A stretch of DNA of 64,000 bases from Listeria monocytogenes (GCF_013282665.1 NZ_CP054041.1:1064501-1128500); one strand, 5' to 3'; shown: positions 46,909 through 57,160, numbered from the stretch's first letter. Notes: generated by a model from the letters alone, not told the origin. A program made the numbers and translations.

Positions 46909-48375
46909 TTATTTTAAATCTGCCACATGCTCTTCAAGGTTAACACCAGTTCCCGCAGCAACCCGACTAGCGAATTCTGGATCTACTTGATAGAAATTAC
47001 GTAAGTTTCGGATTTTAATATCTTCACGCACTGCAGACCAATCATCGACAATGTTTTTCACGAGTGCAGCACGTTCTGCATCTGAATAGCGATCCCATAC
47101 TTCTTTTGCATGACCAAAGTTATTTGGCTTTTCAGCAATCAGACGACCAGCCACATCACCACGGATTTCCTGCTCCGGTTCGATAAATGCTGGGTTTTCT
47201 TTCGGTTCCGTATCATAGCTATTTGGTTCATAATTAATAGAGCTCGTTTGTTGTTTAAAAGGCATATGACCATCACGTTGGTTGTTCGCGACAGGCGCTT
47301 TCGGGCTGTTAATTGGGAGTTGTAAGTAGTTTGGCCCCACGCGATGTCTTTGCGTATCTGAATAAGAGAATAGACGGCCTTGCAACAAACGATCCTCAGA
47401 AGGTAGCATTCCGCGTACAAGTACACCAGGGTTAAACCCAACGGATTCTGTTTCTGCAAAAATATTATCTGGGTTGCGGTCTAGCGTCATTGTCCCTACG
47501 TGTTCATATGGGAATACATCTTCAAACCAGTCTTTTGTTGCATCCAATGGATTAAAATCAAAGTTATCCAAGTCTTTCGGATCCAACACTTGCACATATA
47601 AATCCCATTCTGGATAATCTCCATTTTCGATTGCTTCATACAAATCACGACTTGCATGGTTAAATTCTTTTGCTTGGATTTGAGAAGCTTGCTCCGTCGA
47701 AAGATTCACGATTCCCGCTTTTGGAATCCAGCGCAGTTTTACATAGACTGTTTTGCCTTCTTCGTTAATCCATTTGAACGCATGAACACTAGAGCCACGT
47801 ATTTCGCGGTAAGAAGCCGGCGTCCCTTCATCACTGAATAAGTATGTGATCATCGTCGTAGCTTCCGGTGTAAGGCTAAAGAAATCCCAGTAACGGTTGC
47901 CATCTTGAATATTTGTACGTGGATCAGGCTTCAAGGAATGAATAACATCCGGAAACTTAATCGCATCACGAATGAAGAATACCGGCAAATTATTTCCGAC
48001 AAAATCATAATTCCCTTCTTCTGTATAAAACTTAACGGAGAAACCGCGTGGATCACGTAAGGTTTCTGGAGAATGTTGTCCATGAATTACTGTTGAAAAA
48101 CGAGCAAAAACCTCTGTTTCCGTTCCTTCTTCTTGCAAAAATTTAGCCATTGTATATTTTTTCATGCTTTTTTTAGTAACAAATTTCCCGTGCGCACCAG
48201 CACCACGAGCATGTACAACCCTTTCTGGTACTCGCTCTCTATCAAAATGCGCCAATTTCTCAATAAGCACATAATCTTCTATCAAAGTTGGTCCTTTACG
48301 TCCCGCCGTCATCGAATTTTGGTTGTCACCAACTGGTACACCTTGATTCGTCGTTAAATTCTTTCTATCTGTCAT
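46909..48375 (-). CDS. kat: Heme catalase (small-subunit clade)
   Basis: 488 residues. The active-site His is in ERVVHARGAGAHG, Asn in GFSVKFYTEEGNYDFVGNN, and the heme-ligand Tyr in RLFSYSDTQRHRVG. It detoxifies hydrogen peroxide in the cytoplasm. A Per-box lies 39 bases upstream of the start. It is monocistronic. Confidence 0.97.
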   Translation of the reverse strand: MTDRKNLTTNQGVPVGDNQNSMTAGRKGPTLIEDYVLIEKLAHFDRERVPERVVHARGAGAHGKFVTKKSMKKYTMAKFLQEEGTETEVFARFSTVIHGQHSPETLRDPRGFSVKFYTEEGNYDFVGNNLPVFFIRDAIKFPDVIHSLKPDPRTNIQDGNRYWDFFSLTPEATTMITYLFSDEGTPASYREIRGSSVHAFKWINEEGKTVYVKLRWIPKAGIVNLSTEQASQIQAKEFNHASRDLYEAIENGDYPEWDLYVQVLDPKDLDNFDFNPLDATKDWFEDVFPYEHVGTMTLDRNPDNIFAETESVGFNPGVLVRGMLPSEDRLLQGRLFSYSDTQRHRVGPNYLQLPINSPKAPVANNQRDGHMPFKQQTSSINYEPNSYDTEPKENPAFIEPEQEIRGDVAGRLIAEKPNNFGHAKEVWDRYSDAERAALVKNIVDDWSAVREDIKIRNLRNFYQVDPEFASRVAAGTGVNLEEHVADLK

Positions 48376-48413
48376 ATGTATATACCTCCATAACCATTTT
48401 ATATCATTTTTAT

Positions 48414-48428
48414 TTATAATAATTATTA
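48414..48428. promoter_or_regulatory. PerR box upstream of the catalase gene
   Basis: TTATAATAATTATTA matches TTATAATNATTATAA except for one base. PerR repression of catalase with release by peroxide is known in Listeria and Bacillus. Confidence 0.75.
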
Positions 48429-48514
48429 AATGATACTATTTATATTTTAAAGAAGGAATAGACAAACTTCAACTAAAAGGCTTATATATTATCTCTAAGA
48501 TGTTTTTCACATCA

Positions 48515-48553
48515 TAAAAAAGGCCACTTCTTTTTTAGAAGCGGCCTTTTTTA
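48515..48553 (-). terminator. Terminator of the parA-parB-DUF951 operon
   Basis: AAAAAAGGCCGCTTCT / AGAAGTGGCCTTTTTT stem, overlapping the last codon of the DUF951 gene. Confidence 0.88.
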
Positions 48554-48751
48554 TTCTTGTTCAGCTTTAACTAAAATCTTCTTCACTTTTCGTTCGAATT
48601 CGCGGCGGGGAATCATCACACTATGACCACAACCTTCGCACTTAATCCGAATATCCATCCCCATGCGTATAATCTTAAACCGATTGGTACCACAAGGATG
48701 CGGTTTTTTCATTTCTACAACATCATTTAAATCGAAATGCTTTTTTTCCAT
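48551..48751 (-). CDS. DUF951 zinc-ribbon-like protein
   Basis: 66 residues from the ATG at 48751 (alternatives three residues upstream). Motif set: VVEMKKPHPCGTNRFKIIR and IKCEGCGHSVMIPRREFE, the DUF951 pattern with conserved Cys residues. In Bacillus it lies beside spo0J, as here. Function unknown; probably co-transcribed with parB. Confidence 0.88.
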   Translation of the reverse strand: MEKKHFDLNDVVEMKKPHPCGTNRFKIIRMGMDIRIKCEGCGHSVMIPRREFERKVKKILVKAEQE

Positions 48752-48763
48752 AAACATCACAAC

Positions 48764-49615
48764 CTATTCATCATCAAACTGAATATCTAAAATCTCTAAA
48801 ATGCGATCTAAATCATCATCAGATAAAAATTCAATTTCAATCTTACCTTTTTTATCGCGACGTTTAATCGAAACTGCTGTTCCAAATTTATCACGTAATT
48901 GGTTTTCGCTTTCACGGATAAAAATAGGAACTCTAGCTGGTTTAATTGTTTCACGTGAAACATTTTCATTTAGGTTATTAACTACATCTTCTAGTTGCCG
49001 TACTGTCAGCCCTTGCGCCACAGCTTTTTTAGCTGTTGGGATAATATTTTTCTTAAGTTTCAAACCTAGTAACACTCGGCCATGTCCGGCTGACAATGAA
49101 CCATCACGTAACATTACTTGAACTTCTTCAGGTAATGTCAAAAGACGAACAAAGTTAGCGATATATGGTCTACTTTTCCCAACGCGTTCTGCTAATTTTG
49201 CTTGCGTTAAGCCCAATTTTTTCATAAGGAACTGATATGATTCCGCTTCTTCAAGTGGAGATAAATCTTCACGTTGTAAGTTTTCAATGACAGAAAGCTC
49301 CATCATTTCTTCTTCCGTTAAATCACGTACAACTGCTGGGATTTCTTTTAGTTTAGCCTCTTTTGCTGCGCGGTACCTACGTTCACCAACAACAATTTCA
49401 TATCCTTTATCTGTATTTCTTAAAATTATTGGCTGTAAAACGCCGTGAATTTTAATGGAGTCACGTAGTTCATTGATTGCTTTCGTATCAAAGATTTTAC
49501 GTGGTTGATATGGATTTGGCTTAATATCTTTTATAGCGATATTTTGTACAGTTTCTTCATTCGTATCTACATTATTAAATAGTGCATTGATTCCTTTACC
49601 TAGACCCTTAGCCAT
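48764..49615 (-). CDS. parB: Chromosome partitioning protein ParB (Spo0J)
   Basis: 283 residues from the ATG at 49615. N-terminal [13 protein letters not shown], the CTP-binding ParB box ([23 protein letters not shown]), a central helix-turn-helix ([23 protein letters not shown]) that binds parS, and a C-terminal dimer domain. It loads on parS sites and recruits SMC. The gene carries its own parS at 48947. It overlaps parA by 8 bases. Confidence 0.95.
   Translation of the reverse strand: MAKGLGKGINALFNNVDTNEETVQNIAIKDIKPNPYQPRKIFDTKAINELRDSIKIHGVLQPIILRNTDKGYEIVVGERRYRAAKEAKLKEIPAVVRDLTEEEMMELSVIENLQREDLSPLEEAESYQFLMKKLGLTQAKLAERVGKSRPYIANFVRLLTLPEEVQVMLRDGSLSAGHGRVLLGLKLKKNIIPTAKKAVAQGLTVRQLEDVVNNLNENVSRETIKPARVPIFIRESENQLRDKFGTAVSIKRRDKKGKIEIEFLSDDDLDRILEILDIQFDDE
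48947..48962. promoter_or_regulatory. parS: parS site inside parB
   Basis: Exact TGTTTCACGTGAAACA in the codons for [10 protein letters not shown] parS inside spo0J is also known in Bacillus subtilis. Confidence 0.94.
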
Positions 49616-50369
49616 GTGCAACCACTTCCTTTGCTAATTCTAAATAAACTTCTGCACCTTTCGATTTTGCATCATATAACAAAATCGGTTTTCCATGACT
49701 AGGTGCTTCACTTAGACGTACATTACGTGGAATAATAGTATTAAATACTTTATTTTGGAAGTATTTTTTCACTTCTTCTATTACTTGAATACCTAGATTT
49801 GTTCTCGCATCAAGCATTGTTAGTAAAACACCTTCAATTTGCAAATCTTCATTTAGATGTTTTTGAACGATTCTTATTGTGTTTAATAGCTGGCTTAAAC
49901 CTTCTAGCGCATAGTATTCACATTGAACAGGAATCAAAACAGAATCTGCTGCTGTTAATGCGTTTAAAGTCAAAAGCCCGAGTGATGGCGGACAATCAAT
50001 AATCACATAATCATAATCATCACGGATTGAGTCGATTGCTTTTTTTAATCTAATTTCACGTGAGATAGCTGGAACTAGCTCTACTTCAGCACCTGCAAGT
50101 TGAATTGTAGCTGGAATAACATTTAAATTATCCAAGTCTGTCTTTTGCAACACATCTTGAATGGCTACATCATCAACTAGTACATCATAAATACAATGTT
50201 CAATTTCACCTTTGTTAACACCAACCCCACTTGATGCATTACCTTGTGGGTCAATATCAACTAGTAACACTTTCTTACCTAAAAAAGCTAGGCTCGAGCT
50301 TAAATTCACAGATGATGTCGTCTTACCAACCCCACCTTTTTGGTTTGCTAGTGCAATCACTTTGCTCAA
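49608..50369 (-). CDS. parA: Chromosome partitioning ATPase ParA (Soj)
   Basis: 253 residues from TTG at 50369. Deviant Walker [16 protein letters not shown], Walker A' [14 protein letters not shown] and Walker [16 protein letters not shown]. It is a DNA-binding ATPase that works with ParB in origin segregation and, in Bacillus, regulates DnaA. It is first in the parA-parB-DUF951 operon. Confidence 0.96.
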   Translation of the reverse strand: MSKVIALANQKGGVGKTTSSVNLSSSLAFLGKKVLLVDIDPQGNASSGVGVNKGEIEHCIYDVLVDDVAIQDVLQKTDLDNLNVIPATIQLAGAEVELVPAISREIRLKKAIDSIRDDYDYVIIDCPPSLGLLTLNALTAADSVLIPVQCEYYALEGLSQLLNTIRIVQKHLNEDLQIEGVLLTMLDARTNLGIQVIEEVKKYFQNKVFNTIIPRNVRLSEAPSHGKPILLYDAKSKGAEVYLELAKEVVAHG

Positions 50370-50528
50370 TCTTTTTCACCAACCCTTATTTTGTACCGAG
50401 ATTTCCGGTTCTTTTATCTTCTATTCTACCAAAAGATTTTCATTTAGTCTTACAAAAAGTAAAAATAAATTGAAATTCGTGTTTTGAAAGCTTAAAAATG
50501 ATGAAAATAACGTTTTGAAAACTAGAAA

Positions 50529-50544
50529 TGTTTCACGTGAAACA
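50529..50544. promoter_or_regulatory. parS: parS site upstream of parA
   Basis: Exact TGTTTCACGTGAAACA in the parA upstream gap, beside the terminator of the preceding gene. Confidence 0.93.
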
Positions 50545-50553
50545 TTTTAAAAT

Positions 50554-50584
50554 AAAAAAGCAACCAACCTAAGCTGATTACTTT
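50554..50584 (-). terminator. Terminator of the XRE-type regulator gene
   Basis: AGTAATCA / TGGTTGCT stem (with G-U pairs) followed by TTTTTTATT on the - strand. Confidence 0.6.
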
Positions 50585-50591
50585 TCTATCT

Positions 50592-51350
50592 TCAATCTAC
50601 AGAGAATGTTGTCTTCACGCCTAGAACTGTGCAGACCTTCTGATACATTCTAAGAGTTAAATCCGGATCTCCGGCTTCTAAACGACCAATAATGACCGGA
50701 GATAAATCTGATTTCAACGCTAAATCTAGTTGCGACCATTTCTTCTCCATTCGTTTAGAGAAAATATATTTACCAAGGCTTGCTGAAAAACTATCTAAGT
50801 AATGAGCAATGCCTTCATTTTCTAAGGCTTTATTTTTCAGTGTTTCAAATTGATAATCTGAATTACCAATGCTTGTTTCTGCTTCAATACGGCGTAAAAA
50901 TACACGTTTTACTTCTTCACGGTATGAGCTCATGTGATCCGTGAACGGGTTTTTATCTTTAAAATAACCTTTAACGAAGCAATAATAGGTTTCATCTCCA
51001 CTAAATGCAGTGAAGTAAATTAATCGACAATTTTTATCTTTAAAATGTGCTTTCATCTCTTGAATTGGTTGGTCTACAGTTGTTTCTACACGAGTGGTTT
51101 GCAGGGAATAAGCTTGACTTTTTCCGATGATTAAATGTACATCGGGGAGAATTTGTTTCCCTGTACTAAGTTTTCTCGTTTCTGCTGTTTCTAATTGTAG
51201 CAGGCCTTGAAATACTAAAGTGGCCATTAGCGGTTCTTCCACAATTAAATTTTGTAAGAAATCATACGCTTGGAACTCATTTTGTTCGTCTTTCACAAAA
51301 ATGATTTTTGCCATTCGTTTCGTGATACCACCCAGAGTTGAGTGAATCAC
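50592..51350 (-). CDS. Protein with C-terminal XRE-type helix-turn-helix
   Basis: 252 residues. The N-terminal 190 residues have no family I recognise (LQNLIVEEPLMATLVFQGLL, TAFSGDETYYCFVKG). The last 60 form a helix-turn-helix (FSKRMEKKWSQLDLALKSDL then SPVIIGRLEAGDPDLTL). The start is uncertain: GTG at 51350 is only two bases from AAAGGAGGG, and the ATG at 51314 is a plausible alternative. Regulator of unknown targets. Confidence 0.75.
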   Translation of the reverse strand: MIHSTLGGITKRMAKIIFVKDEQNEFQAYDFLQNLIVEEPLMATLVFQGLLQLETAETRKLSTGKQILPDVHLIIGKSQAYSLQTTRVETTVDQPIQEMKAHFKDKNCRLIYFTAFSGDETYYCFVKGYFKDKNPFTDHMSSYREEVKRVFLRRIEAETSIGNSDYQFETLKNKALENEGIAHYLDSFSASLGKYIFSKRMEKKWSQLDLALKSDLSPVIIGRLEAGDPDLTLRMYQKVCTVLGVKTTFSVD

Positions 51351-51473
51351 TCCCTCCTTTACAACTTTACCTAATTCTATTGTACTTTTTTCTGTTCAAA
51401 ATTGCACTTATTTTCTCTAATTTTTATAAAATAAACCAATTCCACTCAAATTGAGTTGTTTTTCTTTTTGAAA

Positions 51474-51503
51474 ATAAAAAACCCGCTTCAATAAGCAGGT
51501 TTC
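51474..51503 (-). terminator. Terminator of the noc/membrane protein unit
   Basis: AACCTGCTTA / TGAAGCGGGTT stem followed by TTTTATT on the - strand. Confidence 0.8.
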
Positions 51504-51507
51504 ATAA

Positions 51508-51807
51508 CTATTTTTTAACTTCTTTCGCTATTTGGTACCAACCATAAATCTTCACTATCGCAAAGAAAGTATAGCCAAACGCGATGAGATATGCCCCGTA
51601 ATTAACTAATAAAATGTTAAATCCACTTCCCCAACCGGACTCTTCTGCCACGGCAACCGCTCGGGCATAAGGGCTGGTGAAAAAATAAGTAATATATAAT
51701 GGATTAAAGCTTAAAAGTGCACTTGTAATCGCTATTACGAAAGATGGAAGTACCATCAAACAGCTGATGACACCAACTGCATGTCCAATTATCTTCAAAA
51801 ACCTCAC
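51508..51807 (-). CDS. Small membrane protein downstream of noc
   Basis: 99 residues with membrane helices at about 12-35 (VISCLMVLPSFVIAITSALL) and 70-92 (NYGAYLIAFGYTFFAIVKIY). It starts 11 bases after noc and is probably co-transcribed. No recognised family. Confidence 0.72.
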   Translation of the reverse strand: MRFLKIIGHAVGVISCLMVLPSFVIAITSALLSFNPLYITYFFTSPYARAVAVAEESGWGSGFNILLVNYGAYLIAFGYTFFAIVKIYGWYQIAKEVKK

Positions 51808-51818
51808 TGCTACACCTC

Positions 51819-52682
51819 TTATTTCTTTTTAGGAATTTGAATGGTGATTTGATAGAAATCATCTGTCTCTTCTTCGGTGAAATCTAGGTCCATTCCGTTA
51901 TCTTTGACCATTGTAACCGATTGTTTAATCGTGTTCATAGCGATTCGCACGTCACGACTAATAGCTTGGCGTTTTGGTTTTGGTTTTTTAGTAGCTACTG
52001 GCTTCTTTACACCTAAAATTTCTTGAATTCTTGCTTCGGTTTGTTTGACGTTCCAGTGGTTTTCGACAATTTCGGCTAAAAGGGCTACTTGTTGTTCTTC
52101 TGTTTCTAACGCAAGCAACGAACGAGCATGGCGCTCAGAAATTTGTTTGTTAAGTACAGCTTCTTGAACCGTTTCTGGTAGTTTTAGAAGACGCATTTTG
52201 TTGGCGATAGCAGATTGGCTTTTCCCAACACGCTGCGCAAGTGCTTCTTGAGTGACCTCTTGCATGTCCAGTAAACTCCGATATGCTTTTGCTTCCTCAA
52301 TTGGCGTTAATTCCTCACGTTGCAAGTTTTCGATTAAGGCAATCGCAGCTACTTCTTCATCATCTAAATTCTGAATAATTGCTGGAATTTTTTCCATTTC
52401 TAAAGAAAGCACAGCACGAAAACGACGCTCGCCTGCAATGATTTCATAATAATCCGGTTCCATTTCTCTAACCACAATCGGCTGAATAACACCGTGAATC
52501 CGGATAGTTCGAGCAAGTTCATTAATCTTATCTTGATCAAATACTGTCCGTGGTTGAAATTGGTTCGGGAAAATTTTATCCATAGGAAGTTCTTGTACGC
52601 GTTGTACTCCTTCTTCTACTATATTATCTGTATCATCCATTTGATTCTTCTCTTTTTTTCCAAATAAACGTGAAAAAGGCAT
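51819..52682 (-). CDS. noc: Nucleoid occlusion protein Noc
   Basis: 287 residues from the ATG at 52682 (GGAAGGA upstream). It starts [12 protein letters not shown], the amphipathic membrane-binding helix of Noc. A ParB-like N domain ([25 protein letters not shown]) and helix-turn-helix ([23 protein letters not shown]) follow. Noc binds NBS sites as a CTP switch and blocks division over the nucleoid. A perfect NBS occurs at 37263. In Bacillus noc is next to rsmG; here a seven-gene sugar operon separates them. Confidence 0.92.
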   Translation of the reverse strand: MPFSRLFGKKEKNQMDDTDNIVEEGVQRVQELPMDKIFPNQFQPRTVFDQDKINELARTIRIHGVIQPIVVREMEPDYYEIIAGERRFRAVLSLEMEKIPAIIQNLDDEEVAAIALIENLQREELTPIEEAKAYRSLLDMQEVTQEALAQRVGKSQSAIANKMRLLKLPETVQEAVLNKQISERHARSLLALETEEQQVALLAEIVENHWNVKQTEARIQEILGVKKPVATKKPKPKRQAISRDVRIAMNTIKQSVTMVKDNGMDLDFTEEETDDFYQITIQIPKKK

Positions 52683-52807
52683 CTGGGTCCTTCCTTTCCG
52701 GAACATCTTGGGGTTTCTTAATATATTATGTAGCTATCCGCAAGTCTCTTAAACTATTTTAGCAGAAATGCCAAAGAAAAACACGCTTATTCTGTCGTTT
52801 AAATGTG

Positions 52808-52853
52808 AAAAAAATAGATAGAGCTGCTAAAAATCCACAGTTCTATCTATTTT
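52808..52853 (-). terminator. Terminator of the nanE-rpiR operon
   Basis: AAAATAGATAGAACTG / CAGCTCTATCTATTTTTTT stem directly after the rpiR stop. Confidence 0.78.
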
Positions 52854-52854
52854 C

Positions 52855-53661
52855 TTAATGAAATTCATCGGTAACGGTATTGATAGTTTTTTCCATTTTA
52901 TCGCGGTAAGACTCGTTTTGCAGTAGCATCATGGAAATAATATCCATTACATACATAATCGAAAACTGGCTATTGGCGAAATAGTGTTTGCTTACGAATA
53001 AAGTATTATAAACCGGGATGGTCACATCACTAATCTCCGTCATTTCACTATTTTCAAAGCTAGTGAATGTGGCTACTTTACTTTTATTTTTCTTAGCGAT
53101 TTTTAGCGCTGTGACTAGCTCTGGGGTGTTCCCTGAATTGGAGATGCCGATAACGAAATCCTCTTTTGTAGTAATCGAACTGGTAATAATCATCATATGC
53201 GGATCATTGACGCTAATGACGTTTAACCCCATCCGAATAAGGCGCTGTGACATTTCAACAGCAGTGAGACCCGAACTTCCTACTCCGCAAATATAGACAC
53301 GTTTGGCTTCTTGAATATAATGTACAACCTCGCGGATTTTGGCCGGCTCAATCAGCTTCACCGTGTTATCAATCACTTTATGGTAAAATGAATAAACTTC
53401 TTCAAAAAGATCATCGTAACCAAGCGACGGAACCATTGTGGCTGCTGTGTTAACCCGCATTTTCAAATCAACAAAACTATCACAGCGCACATGGCGGCAA
53501 AACCTCGTTATCGTCGAAATGGACGTACCGGTTTCTTCAGCTAGCTCTTTAATATTAATATTCTTGAGTTCATCACTATTTTCTAAAATATACTTCGCAA
53601 TTTGTTTTTCTTTATTCGGTAATCGATTGTAATTTTGTTGGATTTCATTTAAAATCGTCAT
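52855..53661 (-). CDS. RpiR-family regulator of the amino-sugar operon
   Basis: 268 residues. N-terminal helix-turn-helix (IKELAEETGTSISTITRFCRHV) and C-terminal SIS domain (VYICGVGSSGLTAVEMSQRL, VIGISNSGNTPELVTALKIA) for phosphosugar binding. Last gene of the operon; its start overlaps the ROK gene end by 17 bases. Likely controls the operon, responding to its phosphorylated substrate. Confidence 0.9.
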   Translation of the reverse strand: MTILNEIQQNYNRLPNKEKQIAKYILENSDELKNINIKELAEETGTSISTITRFCRHVRCDSFVDLKMRVNTAATMVPSLGYDDLFEEVYSFYHKVIDNTVKLIEPAKIREVVHYIQEAKRVYICGVGSSGLTAVEMSQRLIRMGLNVISVNDPHMMIITSSITTKEDFVIGISNSGNTPELVTALKIAKKNKSKVATFTSFENSEMTEISDVTIPVYNTLFVSKHYFANSQFSIMYVMDIISMMLLQNESYRDKMEKTINTVTDEFH

Positions 53662-54550
53662 CTTTTTCGGCCTCTTTCTGGTTTAAGAAATGATAAAGCG
53701 CACCAATCATCCCTGCTTCATTTCCCAGCTTTGCGAAAGTAATATCTGCTGTATCGAACATCGGTGAGATTAATTTGGCTGATATAGCCGCCTTTAGACG
53801 TGGTTTGAAGAACGACTCTTCTTCCATTAATCCACCACCGAGCACAATCACTTCTGGGTTGAAAATATAGATTAAGTTTACTACACCTTCCACTAAATTC
53901 TCAATCCATTGCTCTAGTTCGATCAGTACATCCGCATCTCTGTTATAGGCCCATTCCATAATTTGATGACCATTTAGTGCATTTATATCCATATTTTTTC
54001 GTGTGGCTACTTGTTTAATTAATGCTTTTGTTGAAGCCACATCTTGAAACCTGCCTTGCGAAAGGTGCATATAGCCCACTTCACATGCTGTAAAAGACGA
54101 TCCATTTATTAGTTTGTCATTTAGTAACATTGCTCCGCCGATTCCGGTTCCAATTGTCAAACAGAGCACGCTCCCACGCCCCCGTGCTCCACCCAACCAA
54201 AACTCGCCAAGACAGGCTGCATTTACATCATTTCCCACTGCGCACGGAAGGTTAAATCGGTGCTCTAGTTCTGCTTTTATTTCAGTTCCAGTGTATTTGG
54301 GAATCGTATATCCAGCATAAATAATTTGGCCTTTCACAGAATCCACAACACCCGCAGAGGCCACACAGACGCCTGCTACATCCGTTTTTTCTTGTTCGAC
54401 AATCCGAATAAGCGCAGGCATGATTTGATTCGCTCCGTCAGTTATAGGCGTCACACAAGACTTAAGCTCGCCCACCCGCTTACCTTCCTGATTAAATTTA
54501 GCATATTTGATACTCGTTCCACCAATATCAACACAAAGATAATTTTCCAT
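53645..54550 (-). CDS. ROK-family sugar kinase
   Basis: 301 residues. ATP motif CVDIGGTSIKYAKF, sugar-site VGNDVNAACLGEFWLGG, LTIGTGIGGAML, C-terminal VIVLGGGLMEEESFF. It lacks the zinc motif found in many ROK kinases (the region reads ACEVGYMHLSQG), like the kinase at 35276. In an operon with nanE it may phosphorylate an amino sugar such as ManNAc or GlcNAc, a guess from context. Confidence 0.88.
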   Translation of the reverse strand: MENYLCVDIGGTSIKYAKFNQEGKRVGELKSCVTPITDGANQIMPALIRIVEQEKTDVAGVCVASAGVVDSVKGQIIYAGYTIPKYTGTEIKAELEHRFNLPCAVGNDVNAACLGEFWLGGARGRGSVLCLTIGTGIGGAMLLNDKLINGSSFTACEVGYMHLSQGRFQDVASTKALIKQVATRKNMDINALNGHQIMEWAYNRDADVLIELEQWIENLVEGVVNLIYIFNPEVIVLGGGLMEEESFFKPRLKAAISAKLISPMFDTADITFAKLGNEAGMIGALYHFLNQKEAEKDDDFK

Positions 54551-54574
54551 TTCTTCACCTCTTTAGTGAAAGTA

Positions 54575-55021
54575 TTATCCTTCTTTTGTTAACTCATCGT
54601 AAAACGCTTGGCTTGAATTTGCTTCGATTAAACGGGTTACCTTTTCCTCGTCCATGAGCACTTCTGCAAGCTCTGACAATACTTCTAAATGGCTTTCTGA
54701 GTCTGTTGCCGCAAGGGTAATAACTAGTTTCACCGGGTCGAACATGTCGCTTCCAAAAGCCACGCCATTAGCCAATGTTGCAAAAGTTAGGCCACCGCGA
54801 ATGACGCCGAATTCTGGTCGTGTGTGCGCTAGGGCGATATGTTTAGCAATCACTATATATGGTCCATTATTTTCTACACTTTGAATCATTCCGTCAATAT
54901 AACTCTCTTTGATAGCTCCTCGTTCTAGTAAAAGTCTTGCTGACGTTTGGATGGCTTCGCGCCAGTCTTCTGCTTTTAAATTTACCTCAATATCTTCTAA
55001 AGTAACTCGGTCTAATAACAT
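54575..55021 (-). CDS. PTS EIIA (fructose/mannitol/ascorbate superfamily)
   Basis: 148 residues, an EIIA domain with its phosphorylated His in KHIALAHTRPEFGVIRGG. The HTRPE context is nearest to ascorbate/galactitol-type EIIAs. It donates phosphate to the EIICB encoded two genes upstream. Ribosome site AAGGGGG. Confidence 0.85.
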   Translation of the reverse strand: MLLDRVTLEDIEVNLKAEDWREAIQTSARLLLERGAIKESYIDGMIQSVENNGPYIVIAKHIALAHTRPEFGVIRGGLTFATLANGVAFGSDMFDPVKLVITLAATDSESHLEVLSELAEVLMDEEKVTRLIEANSSQAFYDELTKEG

Positions 55022-55033
55022 GCTCGCGCCCCC

Positions 55034-55693
55034 TTATTTATTATATTCCGCCATTATTTCTGTTAAATCTACCTGCGCTAATGATTCTCGCTCCAAATAA
55101 TTCGGGGTTAAGTCACTATGTTTTGTTACTTCATTTGGAATGACAAGAACATTGACACCCGCACTATTTCCCGCCAAAAGACCATTTCGCGAGTCTTCCA
55201 CAATAAGAGCCTCCGACGCCTTAACATCCAGTGCTCTCAAAGCTTCTAAAAACAAATCTGGTTCTGGCTTGATTCGTGTAACATCCTCCGCTGTAATAAT
55301 CGCATCAAAATATTCTAGCAAGCCTAGTCGTTCCAAATGATAGAGCGGTTTTGGTCGCTGCGATGATGTGGCGAGTGCTAATTTTAATCCACGTTCTTTT
55401 AATTCACGAATAAAGCTTTCCACGCCTTCTTTGGCCGGTAAACTTTTGCTATTTTCAATGAAAGTTGCTTGTGTTTCTGCTTCGAATGCTTGGCGATTAA
55501 TATCCATTTGCTGCGTCTCATTTAATTCACGGAATAAATCGTCCACATTAGATCCGACGCACTGTAAAAATTCCTCAATAGAAAGATCATAATGTTGTTT
55601 TGTTTTAAACCAATCTTTAAAAATTTCGTACCAAACTACTTCTGTATCAATAACAATTCCATCAAAATCCATCACAACTGCTTTTAACATCAT
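55034..55693 (-). CDS. HAD-superfamily phosphatase (beta-phosphoglucomutase-like)
   Basis: 219 residues from the ATG at 55693 with GTAGGAGG upstream. HAD motifs: VVMDFDGIVIDTE (nucleophile Asp), LALATSSQRP (motif II), KPEPDLFLEALRAL (Lys) and ALIVEDSRNGLLAGNSAGV (acidic motif IV). It probably removes phosphate from, or isomerises, an intermediate of the sugar pathway. Confidence 0.88.
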   Translation of the reverse strand: MMLKAVVMDFDGIVIDTEVVWYEIFKDWFKTKQHYDLSIEEFLQCVGSNVDDLFRELNETQQMDINRQAFEAETQATFIENSKSLPAKEGVESFIRELKERGLKLALATSSQRPKPLYHLERLGLLEYFDAIITAEDVTRIKPEPDLFLEALRALDVKASEALIVEDSRNGLLAGNSAGVNVLVIPNEVTKHSDLTPNYLERESLAQVDLTEIMAEYNK

Positions 55694-55753
55694 TTTCCTC
55701 CTACCCACTTTACTATTCAAAGCGCTCCTAAAAAAGAAGCGCTTACAAATAAG

Positions 55754-57160
55754 TTAATTCTTTTGTTCTCGGTCTGCAACTATTTTATCTATCAGTTCTT
55801 GATATTCTGGTGCACCGAGGTAATCCGTTATTTCTACATAATATGCATCTGGTTGCTTTTCTTTGGCTCGGTCGATAAGGGATTTATGCGTCACCACCAC
55901 ATCGCATTCGGTTGGCAATTCGTGGATGGCAATGTGGAACACTTTAATGTCGTCTAAGCCAGCATTTTTGATTTTTTTCTGTAGCACAGTCGCTCCCATC
56001 GCACTAGATCCAAGTCCCGCATCACAAGCATAAGCGATTCTTTTAACATTTTTAAAATTAAAATCATCTACTGTAGATTCGAAAACGGAGGAAATACTGC
56101 TCTTTTTGCCTTTAAGGCTTTCCATTTTCTTCGCTGCGTCTTGTAGTTCAGAATCTTTGTTACCCATGCGTTTAATAAATGGAATCGCGGTAATGAATGT
56201 AACAAGTGCCGCACATAGCACCGCAATAAGGATTTTAATGTGATCGCCTGGTGCTGCCATCATCATGATTGTGATAATACTACCAGGAGAAGCTACACCA
56301 ACAAGACCCGCATTTGTCATTGTTAAAATAAATGTTCCTGTCATACCACCAAGAATTAGCGGTAAAATAAGAATAGGATTCATTAAAACGAATGGGAAGT
56401 AAATTTCGTGAATACCACCAAATAGGTGAATAACACTTGCCCCGTAGGAAGATGCTTTGGAGTTTCCTTTGCCAAAGAACATATAGCCAAGTAAAATTCC
56501 AAGTCCTGGTCCAGGGTTTGATTCTAGTAAGTAAAGCACTGATTTCCCTGTTTCTGCGAGTTGCAAAGTGGCTAGTGGACTAAGAATACCTTGACCAATC
56601 GCATTGTTTAAGAATAAGACCTTGGCCGGCTCAATAATTAAAGCCGTTAGTGGCAATAAATGATTATTAATTAATACATCGACACCACTTGCTAATACTT
56701 TTGTTACAGCTTCGACCATTGGAGCAATCGCAACATAAGAAAATAGCGCTAAACCTGCCCCGATAATACCAATCGAAAAGTTATTAACTAATAGTTCAAA
56801 TCCAGCTGGTATTTTCCCATCAATACGTTCATCAAATTTTTTGAGTATCCAAGCTGCGAGCGGCCCCATTATCATTGCGCCGATAAACATGGTTATATCC
56901 GAACTAATAATTGCTCCCATTGTTGCAACAGTACCAATAACTCCGCCTCGGTAACCGTGAACCGCTCGACCTCCAGCAAAAGCAATCAGAAGTGGTAACA
57001 AGTAATTTAGCATTGGTGCGATGAACCCTTTTAACATTTCAGAGCCTGTAGCCACCCCAATTGCCGTTAAAATACCCCAAGCCATAAAAGCTCCTAAATT
57101 CGGAATGACCATACCACTTAGCTTACTCCCAAACTTTTGTACATGTACCCGAATAGACAT
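55754..57160 (-). CDS. PTS EIICB, mannitol-type
   Basis: 468 residues from the ATG at 57160. EIIC membrane domain (IPNLGAFMAWGILTAI, GRAVHGYRGGVIGTVATMGA, GGIHEIYFPFVLMNP) followed by a C-terminal EIIB domain (residues about 375-468) with the phosphorylated Cys in IAYACDAGLGSSAMGA. The fold is that of MtlA, but the operon holds nanE and a Gfo/Idh dehydrogenase and not mtlD, so the substrate may not be mannitol. Confidence 0.9.
   Translation of the reverse strand: MSIRVHVQKFGSKLSGMVIPNLGAFMAWGILTAIGVATGSEMLKGFIAPMLNYLLPLLIAFAGGRAVHGYRGGVIGTVATMGAIISSDITMFIGAMIMGPLAAWILKKFDERIDGKIPAGFELLVNNFSIGIIGAGLALFSYVAIAPMVEAVTKVLASGVDVLINNHLLPLTALIIEPAKVLFLNNAIGQGILSPLATLQLAETGKSVLYLLESNPGPGLGILLGYMFFGKGNSKASSYGASVIHLFGGIHEIYFPFVLMNPILILPLILGGMTGTFILTMTNAGLVGVASPGSIITIMMMAAPGDHIKILIAVLCAALVTFITAIPFIKRMGNKDSELQDAAKKMESLKGKKSSISSVFESTVDDFNFKNVKRIAYACDAGLGSSAMGATVLQKKIKNAGLDDIKVFHIAIHELPTECDVVVTHKSLIDRAKEKQPDAYYVEITDYLGAPEYQELIDKIVADREQKN

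Noticed and set aside
50051..50066. TTTCACGTGAGATAGC inside parA as a parS
   Set aside because: Only the core CACGTG arm matches; several mismatches in the other half.
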